A stretch of 64,000 nt of DNA from an uncultured Eubacteriales bacterium. Its GTDB lineage: Bacteria; Bacillota; Clostridia; Oscillospirales; Acutalibacteraceae. This document shows, one piece after another, positions 34,309-42,490 of the stretch. A program made the position numbers and the translations under genes. The stretch spans positions 1 through 64,000 of the forward strand of contig CAKSQS010000002.1 of assembly GCA_934486705.1 (NCBI GenBank). Reading direction: 5' to 3'. The notes under the pieces are model-generated. The model did no database searches. It was given only the letters and a program-made list of their open reading frames with translations, and was not told the origin of the DNA. Numbering within the stretch: the stretch's first letter is position 1; the number at the start of each line of letters is the position of its first letter.

Positions 34309-35268
34309 ATGATTTTAAAAAAGGCCATTATCAAAAGATATGAGCATAACCCCATATTAAAGCCTGACGATATGCCGCGCCCGTGCTGTGCGGTTTACAA
34401 TTCGGGCGCGGTAAAGCTGCCCGACGGCACATATGTTATGATGAGTCGCTTTGAGGCGCTTAACAAAAAACAAATGGTATGGACCTCGCGCAGCATCGAC
34501 GGAATTAACTTCATACCCGACAGCGAGCCGGTAAAATTTGTTTGCAGCCCTGAAGAACAGGAGTTTTACGATGAGGTAACTCTGCCAAATTCGGGCAGGC
34601 TTATCGGCAGCTGGTATGACCCGAGAATTAACCCCGTGGAGGGCGAGTATTTTATTACATACTGCGTTGGCGGAGATTACGGCTGCCGCATTGCCATAGG
34701 CAAAACGACCGATTTTAAAACGGTTGAGCATGTAAGCTTTCCGCTGCATATTTCCAACCGCAACGCCGTTATGTTCCCCGAGAAAATCGGCGGACAGTAT
34801 TGGATGCTGCACAGACCGCAGAACTCCGTGCAAAGCGGGGATATATGGATAACCTCCTCGTACGACCTTGAATATTGGGGCACATGCCGCGTTATTGCAA
34901 AGCCGGAGAATTATTGGGAGAATACCAAAATAGGTCCGGCGGCGCCGCCTATCAAGACCGATAAGGGCTGGCTCACGGTATACCACGGAGTATTCCCGAA
35001 TTGCAACGGCATAAATTACGGCGCAGGCGTTATGATGCTCGATCTTAACGAGCCGTGGAAGGTCATAGGGCGCTGCAAGGACCCCATTTTGTATGTTAAA
35101 GAACCGTATGAAATGATAGGTCAGGTGCCGAACGTTGTTTTCCCGGGCGCTGTAATACCCGAGCCCGACGGCACGGTTAAAATTTATTACGGCGGCGCAG
35201 ATTATGTTCAGTGCCTTGCAACCGCCAAGCTTGACGATTTAATTGAGATTTGCTTTAACGAAAAGTAG
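34309..35268 (+). CDS. GH130 family beta-mannoside phosphorylase or mannosidase
   Basis: Protein of 319 residues with the five-bladed propeller pattern of GH130. The catalytic Asp104 lies in SWYDPRINPVEG, and MFPEKIGGQYWMLHRP (155-170) carries the His/Arg pair that binds phosphate in the phosphorylases. GH130 enzymes phosphorolyse or hydrolyse beta-mannosides such as mannosyl-glucose or mannosyl-GlcNAc; the subfamily is not assigned here. No signal peptide. Last gene of the 27-kb unit, followed 25 bases later by a strong terminator. Confidence 0.88.
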   Translation: MILKKAIIKRYEHNPILKPDDMPRPCCAVYNSGAVKLPDGTYVMMSRFEALNKKQMVWTSRSIDGINFIPDSEPVKFVCSPEEQEFYDEVTLPNSGRLIGSWYDPRINPVEGEYFITYCVGGDYGCRIAIGKTTDFKTVEHVSFPLHISNRNAVMFPEKIGGQYWMLHRPQNSVQSGDIWITSSYDLEYWGTCRVIAKPENYWENTKIGPAAPPIKTDKGWLTVYHGVFPNCNGINYGAGVMMLDLNEPWKVIGRCKDPILYVKEPYEMIGQVPNVVFPGAVIPEPDGTVKIYYGGADYVQCLATAKLDDLIEICFNEK

Positions 35269-35292
35269 GCTTTTGAAAACATAACATAATAT

Positions 35293-35336
35293 AAAACGGG
35301 TGAGAAGGTTGTTTTACAGCTTTCTCACCCGTTTTT
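35293..35336 (+). terminator. Terminator of the 27-kb operon
   Basis: The stem pairs AAAACGGGTGAGAA (35293-35306) with TTCTCACCCGTTTT (35322-35335), all positions matching, with a 15-base loop and T-run. It closes the unit that begins near 8102. Confidence 0.9.
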
Positions 35337-35364
35337 GCATGCGATTCGGGTTGTTTTTCTAAAA

Positions 35365-35407
35365 AGATACATGTATTCTAAATTTTTCCAAAAAGTTACT
35401 TGTAATC
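35365..35407. promoter_or_regulatory. Two palindromic operator-like sites upstream of promoter
   Basis: ATACATGTAT (35367-35376) and TTACTTGTAA (35396-35405) share the pattern G-W-TAC-W-TGTA-W, and their centres lie 29 bp apart. They sit 15-50 bp upstream of the -35 box. A third copy, TTACATGTAA (35514-35523), lies in the leader. Repeated palindromes around one promoter indicate a dimeric regulator, which is not encoded in this window as far as I can see. Confidence 0.55.
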
Positions 35408-35419
35408 GTATTTTTAGTA

Positions 35420-35448
35420 TTGACAAAGCGTCGCGATTGTGATAATAT
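35420..35448 (+). promoter_or_regulatory. Strong sigma-A promoter of the second glycan operon
   Basis: Perfect TTGACA (35420-35425), 17-bp spacer, TAATAT (35443-35448). Transcription would begin near 35455 and leave an untranslated leader of about 247 bases before the ATG at 35702. Confidence 0.8.
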
Positions 35449-35512
35449 ACAAATATAAGGCTATAAATCACATTTAAATTAGCGACTTGTTATCTATTAG
35501 GCAAAAAACATA

Positions 35513-35525
35513 GTTACATGTAAGC
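35513..35525. promoter_or_regulatory. Third palindromic operator-like site, in the leader
   Basis: GTTACATGTAAGC contains the perfect palindrome TTACATGTAA (35514-35523), matching the two upstream sites. It lies about 60 bases downstream of the start of transcription, where a bound regulator could block elongation or support DNA looping. Confidence 0.5.
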
Positions 35526-35530
35526 TAAAA

Positions 35531-35620
35531 AGTAACAGGTGCGGTTACAGCTTGGGGCAATGAGTGACGAACATGTTACGGTTTCGCACCGAAGCCTGAC
35601 CGCAACGGTACAAAACGGTG
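35531..35620 (+). ncRNA. Possible structured RNA leader
   Basis: Several local helices can form: GTAAC/GTTAC (35532-35536 with 35544-35548), or alternatively a long-range GGTGCG/CGCACC pairing (35538-35543 with 35585-35590). The two are mutually exclusive, as in a switching leader. I compared it by eye with the c-di-GMP, cobalamin, lysine and glycine riboswitch patterns and it matches none convincingly. Low confidence; the leader may simply be long. Confidence 0.25.
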
Positions 35621-35701
35621 AAACAAGAGCGTAATTATATGGGGGTGAATACGGAACAGGGCTTTCGATTTAAACTAAAATAAGGTTAGGAGATAACGAT
35701 T

Positions 35702-37726
35702 ATGAAATGTAAAAAAATATTATCGGCTGTTCTGACGCTTTGCGTGGTGCTTTCGGTTGTTTTGATACCTACCGCACTGAAACCGAGCGCCGAAATACAG
35801 GAAAAGGTGATTTCTGCCGCCATAAAGTTTTCAAGCGGCGAAGAGGGTGTTGAAAAGGTAAGCCAGGTAGCGCTTTATTCGCTTTGGTTTGCTTATTCGC
35901 CCGAAAGATTTAAGCTTTATGCGGATGATAAAAATATCACCTCGATAGCCGGTACGGACTGGAATCTCGAATACGATTATGCAATTTCCGACGCAGTGGT
36001 CGGAATGGGCAATATTCAGGTTCAGGGCGGAATCAACTGGGGCGTTGCGGGCGATCCGGCAGGTGACAGAACCGACGGAACGGGCAAATGGAAAAAGGCA
36101 GTGGTAAGTCTTGAACCGCTCGGCTGCGGCGGAGACTGGACGCAGCCGCTTTACTGCCTTGCACTGTCGGTCAGCACCAAGGCTGCGGTTGATACTTCCA
36201 AAACTTATTACGCCTACTACAGAAACATAAAAATAACCGACGGCAGCGGTAAGACCGTATATACATTTACCGACGGCGAGCTTACCGACGATGAGCTCAG
36301 CCCGCAAATCTGGGGTTCGGAAAAGAATGCAAATACAACGCTTTCAATGGTTGATAATCCTTATAAGGACGAAACTCCCGATCCCACGCCTACGCCAACC
36401 CCCACACCGACCCCCACGCCCACGCCGACGCCCGTTAAAGCCGATCAGGCAATCAAGGCGGAGGTTAAATTTTCGGACGGCAAGGACGGAGTTGAAAAGG
36501 TATCTCAAATAGGGCTTTATACCTTGGGTATGGGCATGACTCCCGCAAGGCTGAAGCTCGGCTCGGGAGCAGACGCCTGCCTTATAAACGGCAAGGATTG
36601 GACGCTGCAATACGAATATGCTTTGGCAGACGCGGTAAAGGGCTTCGGAAACATTGTGGTTCAGGGCAATAAAAACTGGGCTACGGCGGGTGACGCAACC
36701 CTGGATCATACCGCGCTTACAGGCGTATGGCGCAAGGAATCGGTTCAGCTTTCTGGCATTTATTCCGAGGAGGGCGCACAGGGTCTTCACACCGTGGCGC
36801 TCTGCTTTAACACCACCCAGGCGGTTGACGTAAACAAGACCTACGCTTACTATATCAAGAATATAAAAATCGTTGACGGCAAAGGAAACGTTCAGTACAA
36901 CATAACCGATAAGGACATCACTTCCGAAGAGCTGAATCCGCAGGTTTGGGGTGCAGAGAAAAACGCAAAAACCACCCTCACTGCAGTGGACGACCCGTAT
37001 CCGTCAAACGGTAAAGAGCCTGAAATAAACCTTGAAAAGGTTATAAAGCTTTCGGTTAAGTATACATATACAAAAGCAATGCAGGGCAAAACCGCAAATA
37101 TTTCCTTCTTCGGATATTTCGGTGAAGGCATTGCACTTAACGAGGGCGATAAGATTTCCTACAAGGTAATGCTTGATTCCCCTATGGCGGGACTCGGCGG
37201 ATTCTCGTATCAGGAAAACGATAAGAAGGACGGCTTCTGGGGAATGTTCCACACATTCGCGGTGGAGAAAAATATTGTGGATTCAAACGGTCTTTCAATG
37301 CTGCCCGATACCGATCTTTCAAGCGTTGCGCTCAATAAATGGTATACAAGAACCTTTGAACCGGCAAATACTCCGCGCGAGGCATGCCACTGGATAGCAA
37401 CCATTAACTCGACCAAGGCGGCGGCAGATCCGAACAAGACCTACAACGTATATTTCAAGGATATGAAAATAATTCATGCCGACGGCAGCGAGACCGTTAT
37501 ATGGGACGGAAGCTCCTCAAACACAAAGGGCGAGGCTATGGAAGCTGTAAAAGGCCTTGAATACGAAATGGGCGTTGTGGAAATTCCGACCGAAGGAAAC
37601 GGCGGCTCGGGCAGCCCGCAAACAGGCGACGTTAACAGAAATACTGCCGTTATAGCGGCGTTTGCAATGGTTTTATCACTTGCGGTTCTGACCGGGGCAA
37701 TTGCTCAAAGGGGCAAAAACAGATAA
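35702..37726 (+). CDS. Sortase-anchored cell-wall protein with three novel ~180-residue repeats
   Basis: Protein of 674 residues: signal peptide (1-31), repeat 1 (about 36-220), a Pro-Thr linker (about 226-245), repeat 2 (about 249-437), a divergent repeat 3 (about 446-625), and a wall anchor with SPQTG (about 637-641), a hydrophobic helix and a short basic tail. SPQTG matches the S/N-P-x-TG motifs used by class B-like clostridial sortases. The repeat (for example EEGVEKVSQVALY, YSPERFKLY, WNLEYDYA, QPLYCLALSVST, YYAYYRNIKI) matches no family I know and recurs three times in the 57615 protein. Its form suggests a beta-sandwich glycan-binding domain (inference). First gene after the strong promoter; ATG after TTAGGAGAT. 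Confidence 0.78.
   Translation: MKCKKILSAVLTLCVVLSVVLIPTALKPSAEIQEKVISAAIKFSSGEEGVEKVSQVALYSLWFAYSPERFKLYADDKNITSIAGTDWNLEYDYAISDAVVGMGNIQVQGGINWGVAGDPAGDRTDGTGKWKKAVVSLEPLGCGGDWTQPLYCLALSVSTKAAVDTSKTYYAYYRNIKITDGSGKTVYTFTDGELTDDELSPQIWGSEKNANTTLSMVDNPYKDETPDPTPTPTPTPTPTPTPTPVKADQAIKAEVKFSDGKDGVEKVSQIGLYTLGMGMTPARLKLGSGADACLINGKDWTLQYEYALADAVKGFGNIVVQGNKNWATAGDATLDHTALTGVWRKESVQLSGIYSEEGAQGLHTVALCFNTTQAVDVNKTYAYYIKNIKIVDGKGNVQYNITDKDITSEELNPQVWGAEKNAKTTLTAVDDPYPSNGKEPEINLEKVIKLSVKYTYTKAMQGKTANISFFGYFGEGIALNEGDKISYKVMLDSPMAGLGGFSYQENDKKDGFWGMFHTFAVEKNIVDSNGLSMLPDTDLSSVALNKWYTRTFEPANTPREACHWIATINSTKAAADPNKTYNVYFKDMKIIHADGSETVIWDGSSSNTKGEAMEAVKGLEYEMGVVEIPTEGNGGSGSPQTGDVNRNTAVIAAFAMVLSLAVLTGAIAQRGKNR
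36379..36435 (+). repeat. Pro-Thr-encoding tandem hexanucleotide repeat
   Basis: Nine or so iterations of an ACNCCN hexamer encode a Pro-Thr linker separating two domains of the wall-anchored protein. Such tracts make extended, often glycosylated linkers and can vary in length by slippage. Confidence 0.85.
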
Positions 37727-37738
37727 ATTAAAATATTG

Positions 37739-37759
37739 CCGGAGGCTTATATGCTCCGG
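37739..37759 (+). other. Intercistronic stem-loop before the solute-binding lipoprotein gene
   Basis: CCGGAG (37739-37744) pairs with CTCCGG (37754-37759) around a 9-base loop, with no T-tract. It lies in the 63-base gap between the wall protein and the solute-binding protein gene and may stabilise or process the transcript. Confidence 0.4.
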
Positions 37760-37789
37760 TGATTTCCGAGAACAGATAAGGGTGAAATT

Positions 37790-39487
37790 ATGAATTTAAA
37801 GAAAATATCCAAATCGGGGTTCACACTTCTTTTGGCTGCTTTCGTAGCCCTTACCGCCGCAGGCTGCGGCGGTAAGAAAACGAGCAGCGACGGCGGCGGA
37901 AATAGCTCGGGCGGAATAAAGGTGGATGAAAAAACCGGGCTGGTTGCAGGCGTTGATTACGATAAAGCCTACAAAAAGATGGACGAAATGACCACCGTTA
38001 CCCTCGGCGTCTGGCAGAGAGACGACGAGGATGCCGCCAATATTACCGATAATCCTTTTATTACGTTTATGCGGGAAGAGTATAATATCGATATCAAATT
38101 TGAATGGGCTCTTCCTTGGGAACAGCACGTTGAAAAGGTAAATATGTGCATTAACGCGGGAACATTACCCGACGCGGTTACTATTTACAGCACGCAATCC
38201 GTAAAGGATCTGCTTGCAAACAATTCAATAAAGGATCTTACTCCGTACAAGCAATACTTCGGAAACGGGTTGAAGGGTGCGTATGACAGCTTCCCGAACG
38301 ACGGCTGCTTAAAAGAGGTTTCGGTTGACGGAAAGCTGGGCGCGCTGCCGAGTACCGCAATCGGCTATCAGCACGAGGTGCTCTGGATACGCAACGACTG
38401 GCTTGAGGTTTTAGGACTTGAAAAGCCGAAAACTTTTGACGATGTGGCTAAAATAGCTACCGCCTTCGCAACCCAGGACCCCGATCAGAACGGTAAGGAC
38501 GATACATACGGAATACCGTTTTCAAGCTACCGCTTCGGCGTTGATAACACATCATCCATAGACCCGCTGTTTGCGGCGTTCGGCTCGTTCCCCGGCGCAT
38601 GGCTTAAAGGCAGCGACGGAAAGGTGGTTTACGGCTCTGCCGCACCCGAAACAAAAACGGCGCTTGCAAGGCTTTCCGAGCTTTTCACATCCAGAGCCCT
38701 TTTCTGCGAGGAGGATAATAACGGTCAGAATATAGGCAACGGAAAGTGCGGAATGGTGTTCGGTCCGTGGTGGAACGGCGACAACCTGAAATCTTCGTTT
38801 GAAGCCAACCCCGATGTTGACTGGATAGCGCTCTCCGCACCCCTTGACAGCAACGGAAAATATTCCGTTCCCGAGGAAACGGCTGCGCTTGAAGTAAACG
38901 GTCACCTTATTATGAGCCCCAACTGCGAGCATCCCGAGGCTATTATAAAAATGTACAATGTAAATAACGACCTTAATTCGGAGACACACGTGCTGCCCGA
39001 TGATGTTGTTGATAAGTACAAGAGCCTTTGCGACAGCACCGATGTTAAGCCCTATTTCCCGATCTGGCAGCAGATCTCCTACAAAACCGCTATTGTTGAC
39101 GAATGCAAGAGCCTTATGAAAAAGGTGGAGTCAAAAGACCCGTCCGGGCTTAGCGATCACGCAAAAAAACGTTATGACGGAATTATGGCGTATAAGGAAG
39201 ACAGATACGGCTGCAGCGTTGAAGAATGGAACGACGCGGTAAATAACCTCATAGGCATTCCTGCGGCGGATTCAGAGAATTTAAATGTTGTGCCGGTATT
39301 GGCAACTTCGCTGCCGAATAAATACACTGCCACGTATTCCAAAATCAAAACCCTTGAAAATCAGTATTTTTACGAGATTATAACCGGAATAAAAACCATA
39401 GACGCGTTTGATAACTTTGTTTCGGACTTTAACTCTATGGGCGGCGCGGATATTATTAAATACATTAACGAAAACGCAGGCAAATAA
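37790..39487 (+). CDS. Extracellular solute-binding lipoprotein, LplA/LipO-like (module B)
   Basis: Protein of 565 residues with lipobox TAAGC (Cys26), a short Gly/Ser linker and a large solute-binding fold. It carries a calcium-type loop DPDQNGKDDTYG (near residue 230) typical of the LplA/YtcQ subgroup that works with CUT1 permeases on plant-derived oligosaccharides. It is the lipoprotein binding protein of module B, though not closely similar to its module A equivalent at 21026. Two stem-loops follow its stop codon, probably keeping its mRNA abundant relative to the permeases. ATG after TAAGGGTG. Confidence 0.9.
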   Translation: MNLKKISKSGFTLLLAAFVALTAAGCGGKKTSSDGGGNSSGGIKVDEKTGLVAGVDYDKAYKKMDEMTTVTLGVWQRDDEDAANITDNPFITFMREEYNIDIKFEWALPWEQHVEKVNMCINAGTLPDAVTIYSTQSVKDLLANNSIKDLTPYKQYFGNGLKGAYDSFPNDGCLKEVSVDGKLGALPSTAIGYQHEVLWIRNDWLEVLGLEKPKTFDDVAKIATAFATQDPDQNGKDDTYGIPFSSYRFGVDNTSSIDPLFAAFGSFPGAWLKGSDGKVVYGSAAPETKTALARLSELFTSRALFCEEDNNGQNIGNGKCGMVFGPWWNGDNLKSSFEANPDVDWIALSAPLDSNGKYSVPEETAALEVNGHLIMSPNCEHPEAIIKMYNVNNDLNSETHVLPDDVVDKYKSLCDSTDVKPYFPIWQQISYKTAIVDECKSLMKKVESKDPSGLSDHAKKRYDGIMAYKEDRYGCSVEEWNDAVNNLIGIPAADSENLNVVPVLATSLPNKYTATYSKIKTLENQYFYEIITGIKTIDAFDNFVSDFNSMGGADIIKYINENAGK

Positions 39488-39504
39488 TCAACAGAGCTTT
39501 TATT

Positions 39505-39567
39505 CGACACGCACACGTGTGTGTCGGATAAGCAAAGCCCGTAAAAAGCTTTTTGCGGGTTTTGCTT
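39505..39567 (+). terminator. Tandem stem-loops after the binding-protein gene (partial terminator)
   Basis: Hairpin 1 (39505-39526) pairs CGACACGCAC with GTGTGTGTCG. Hairpin 2 (39530-39567) is a 19-bp inverted repeat with two G-T-type mismatches, ending TTTTGCTT. The next gene starts only 28 bases later with no room for a promoter, so readthrough is expected. This is the usual way binding-protein mRNA is kept at higher levels than downstream permease mRNA. Confidence 0.7.
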
Positions 39568-39595
39568 ATTAAGAAACTAAAATCGGGAGTCAATT

Positions 39596-42490
39596 ATGAA
39601 CAAAACATTGAAATCCAATTTGTCTAAATACCTTTCGGTAGCTGCGGCGCTTATTGTCGCGCTGCCTTTAACGGCGCGCGCGATTCCGCTTAAGGAAAAA
39701 TATAAAACCGCCGCGCCGACATACGAAAAATCGGACGCGGATGTTTTGGACACGCCGAGGTATTCTTCCTTGGCGGCGGAATATGAAAAAAACGGTTATA
39801 AAAACGCCGAAACCGCGGTTGAGGCAAACTCGGTCGTTCCCGATTTGAACGACGGCAAAAAAAGCGTTGCGGTTGTGGATGAAAAGGAAGGAACCGTTTT
39901 TAAATGGTGCAACAGGGAGGAAGAAGCAACCTGGACCTTCAACACAGGCAGCGCCGGGCTTTACTGCATTAAATTCAGGTATCTTTTGGGCAATGAAGGC
40001 ACAGCGGCGGTAAGAAGCCTTAAAATAGACGGAAAACAGGTCTGTCTTGAAACAAATAAGGTTAATTTTTACGGGCTTTCCCGTGATGATTTGTCCGACG
40101 GAATACGTAAAAACTCTCTGGGCGACGAGGTAAGACCCAAGCAGGAAAATCTGCTTGTTTGGCAGGATATGTATATATCCGACGCCATAGGCGTTGAGGC
40201 GCTGCCGCTTGCTTTCTATTTTTCCTCGGGCGTGCATACCGTATCGCTTACATATATTTCGGGCGAGATAAATTTAAGCGCCGCTTGCCTTACGCCGCCC
40301 GAGCAGCCGATGGAATACAGCGAATATCTAAAGGTCTCGCCGAACGCTGCGCTGTCGGGTACGGTTAAAACAATTGAGGCGGAGGAAATGCTGTATAAAT
40401 CCCATACGACTATAAGAATGGAAAGCAGCTACGACCCTTCTTGCTCGCCTAAGTCAATAACCTCCGTCACAATGAACACCATGGGCGGCGATATGTGGTC
40501 AAAGGTGGGACAAACCGCTTACTGGCAGATTGAAGCCCCCGAGGACGGCTATTATAATTTCGCATTTCACGTTCGGCAGGATTTCAGCCAGGGTATGCCG
40601 GTATACAGGAAAATAATGATTGATAATGCCGTTCCGTTTAAGGAGCTTGCGCAATACAGGTTTGATTACAATACGAAATGGTATACCGAAAAGCTTTCGG
40701 ATGAAAACGGCGGGCTTTATAAAATTTATTTAACAAAGGGCAAGCATGTGCTTTCCATGACGCCGGTTATAGGCGAAATGGGCAACCTTATGAATGCGGT
40801 GAACGATTGCACACAGCTGCTTTCGGACTTTATGCTGCAGGTTATGATGATCACGACCTCCGACCCCGATTTGAACTATGACTATGAGCTTGATAAAAAA
40901 ATTCCGACGATAAACGAAACAATAAACAGGCTTTACGATTATCAGGTCTACTGCATTGACGCGCTTAATAATCTGGCGCAGAAGCGCTCTTCACTTACAA
41001 ACAATTTCAACCAGCTTGCCGAAATTTTGCAGCTTTTGAAAAAAGATCCGGAAAACACGGTGAGAAAGCTTACGGAAATGCAAAATCTTTTAAGCACGCT
41101 TTCAACAACATACATTTCTCTGCAATCGCAGCCGCTTGCCGTTGATACCATATCATACGGCAGCTGTGAAAAGCTTAAAAACCCAACCTCTAACTTTTTT
41201 GTAAGGCTTTACAGTATATTTGCGAACGTGGTTCTTTCCTTTACAAAGGATTACGATAACGTAAAAATGGACGGCGACTACGAAAACGCGGGCGAAACGC
41301 TTTCCGTATGGTGCGGCGAGGGCAGCGAATGGGCACAGATAATAAAACAGCTTACCGATGAGAATTTCACTTCTAAAGAGGGAATAGCCATTGATATGAA
41401 CATTCTGCCTTCAAGCCAGCTGGCGGCGGGCTCTGTCAATGCGCTGATGCTTGCAATAGCGTCGGGCACGGCGCCCGATGTTGCAATAGGCGTGAACGCT
41501 TCTTCGGCAGGTGAATTTGCAATGCGCGAAACCGTGGTGGATTTATCAAAGCTTGAGGGCTTTGAGACTGTTGCGGGGCAATTGGTACCTGGCGCGGTAA
41601 TTTCGCAGACCTTTGAAAACGGCGTTTACGGTATTCCGCTTACGGTCGGCTTTAAGGTGATGTTCTACCGCAAGGACATTTTCAAAAATTTCGGTTTTGC
41701 CTTGCCCGAAACATGGGATGACGTTTACAACACGCTGTTGCCTATGCTTTACCAGAATAACCTGCAAATGTATATTCCCAACGATTTCGGAATGTTTTTA
41801 GCGCAGTACGGCGGTAAATACTATACCGACGATTATTCGGCGTCCGCGCTTGATACCAACGAAGCGTATCAGGCATTTAAGGCGGTTACCGAGCTTTACA
41901 CCAATTACGGAATAGATGTATCCGCCAGCTTTTACAACAGATTCCGCTCGGGTGAAATGCCTATAGGAATAGGCGGTTTTTCGGAGTATATGTCTTTGCA
42001 GGTTGCAGCTCCCGAACTTACTGGAAAGTGGGGAATTGCCCTCATACCCGGTGTGAAAAAGGAAAACGGCGATATTGACCGAAGCTATATGACGGTCACA
42101 TCTACCGCAGGCATTATTTTAAGCAACTGCAAAAATGTTGACGCCGCATGGAAATTTTTGAAATGGTTTATAAGCGAGGATACACAGTATAGGTACGATA
42201 CCTTAGTTGAGGCGTCTATCGGGCAGGATTCAAGAGTGGCAACCGCTAATCTCGGCGCGTTGCTGCGGCTGCCGTGGGACTCAAACGATATAGAGGTAAT
42301 AAAGGAAAGCTTTAATTGGGCTACCGACACGCCTGCGGTGCTCGGCGGATATTTCACAAGCCGCCACATATCAAACGCGTGGAACAGGGTGGTAATGAGC
42401 TCAAAGCCGCTGCGTTCATCACTTGAACAGGCGGTTGAGGATATAAATGAGGAAATTTCGGCAAAGAGAAAGGAGTACGGCAGAAAATGA
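39596..42490 (+). CDS. Carbohydrate-binding-domain / ABC solute-binding protein fusion (module B)
   Basis: Protein of 964 residues with the same architecture as 10184: a signal peptide ending near ARA without lipobox, two beta-sandwich domains (about 80-235 and 255-400; the second contains IEAEEMLYKS and APEDGYYNFAFHVRQ), a helical linker (about 410-555) and a solute-binding domain (about 566-950, ETLSVWCGEGSEW and PETWDDVYN). Both fusions also share the segment FYNRFR-G-MP-GI in the binding domain. ATG after ATCGGGAG; the last four bases overlap the next permease. Role: capture of polymer by the N-terminal domains and hand-over of oligosaccharide to the permeases (inference). Confidence 0.8.
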   Translation: MNKTLKSNLSKYLSVAAALIVALPLTARAIPLKEKYKTAAPTYEKSDADVLDTPRYSSLAAEYEKNGYKNAETAVEANSVVPDLNDGKKSVAVVDEKEGTVFKWCNREEEATWTFNTGSAGLYCIKFRYLLGNEGTAAVRSLKIDGKQVCLETNKVNFYGLSRDDLSDGIRKNSLGDEVRPKQENLLVWQDMYISDAIGVEALPLAFYFSSGVHTVSLTYISGEINLSAACLTPPEQPMEYSEYLKVSPNAALSGTVKTIEAEEMLYKSHTTIRMESSYDPSCSPKSITSVTMNTMGGDMWSKVGQTAYWQIEAPEDGYYNFAFHVRQDFSQGMPVYRKIMIDNAVPFKELAQYRFDYNTKWYTEKLSDENGGLYKIYLTKGKHVLSMTPVIGEMGNLMNAVNDCTQLLSDFMLQVMMITTSDPDLNYDYELDKKIPTINETINRLYDYQVYCIDALNNLAQKRSSLTNNFNQLAEILQLLKKDPENTVRKLTEMQNLLSTLSTTYISLQSQPLAVDTISYGSCEKLKNPTSNFFVRLYSIFANVVLSFTKDYDNVKMDGDYENAGETLSVWCGEGSEWAQIIKQLTDENFTSKEGIAIDMNILPSSQLAAGSVNALMLAIASGTAPDVAIGVNASSAGEFAMRETVVDLSKLEGFETVAGQLVPGAVISQTFENGVYGIPLTVGFKVMFYRKDIFKNFGFALPETWDDVYNTLLPMLYQNNLQMYIPNDFGMFLAQYGGKYYTDDYSASALDTNEAYQAFKAVTELYTNYGIDVSASFYNRFRSGEMPIGIGGFSEYMSLQVAAPELTGKWGIALIPGVKKENGDIDRSYMTVTSTAGIILSNCKNVDAAWKFLKWFISEDTQYRYDTLVEASIGQDSRVATANLGALLRLPWDSNDIEVIKESFNWATDTPAVLGGYFTSRHISNAWNRVVMSSKPLRSSLEQAVEDINEEISAKRKEYGRK

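Noticed and set aside
35531..35620. Resemblance to a c-di-GMP-I riboswitch (GGGGCAA near 35554 and GAAGCC near 35591)
   Set aside because: The conserved tetraloop/receptor and the P1b/P2 spacing are absent. The match is limited to short, common words.
36379..36435. Short tandem repeat considered as a CRISPR-like array
   Set aside because: The hexamers are contiguous, in frame and encode a Pro-Thr linker; there are no spacers.
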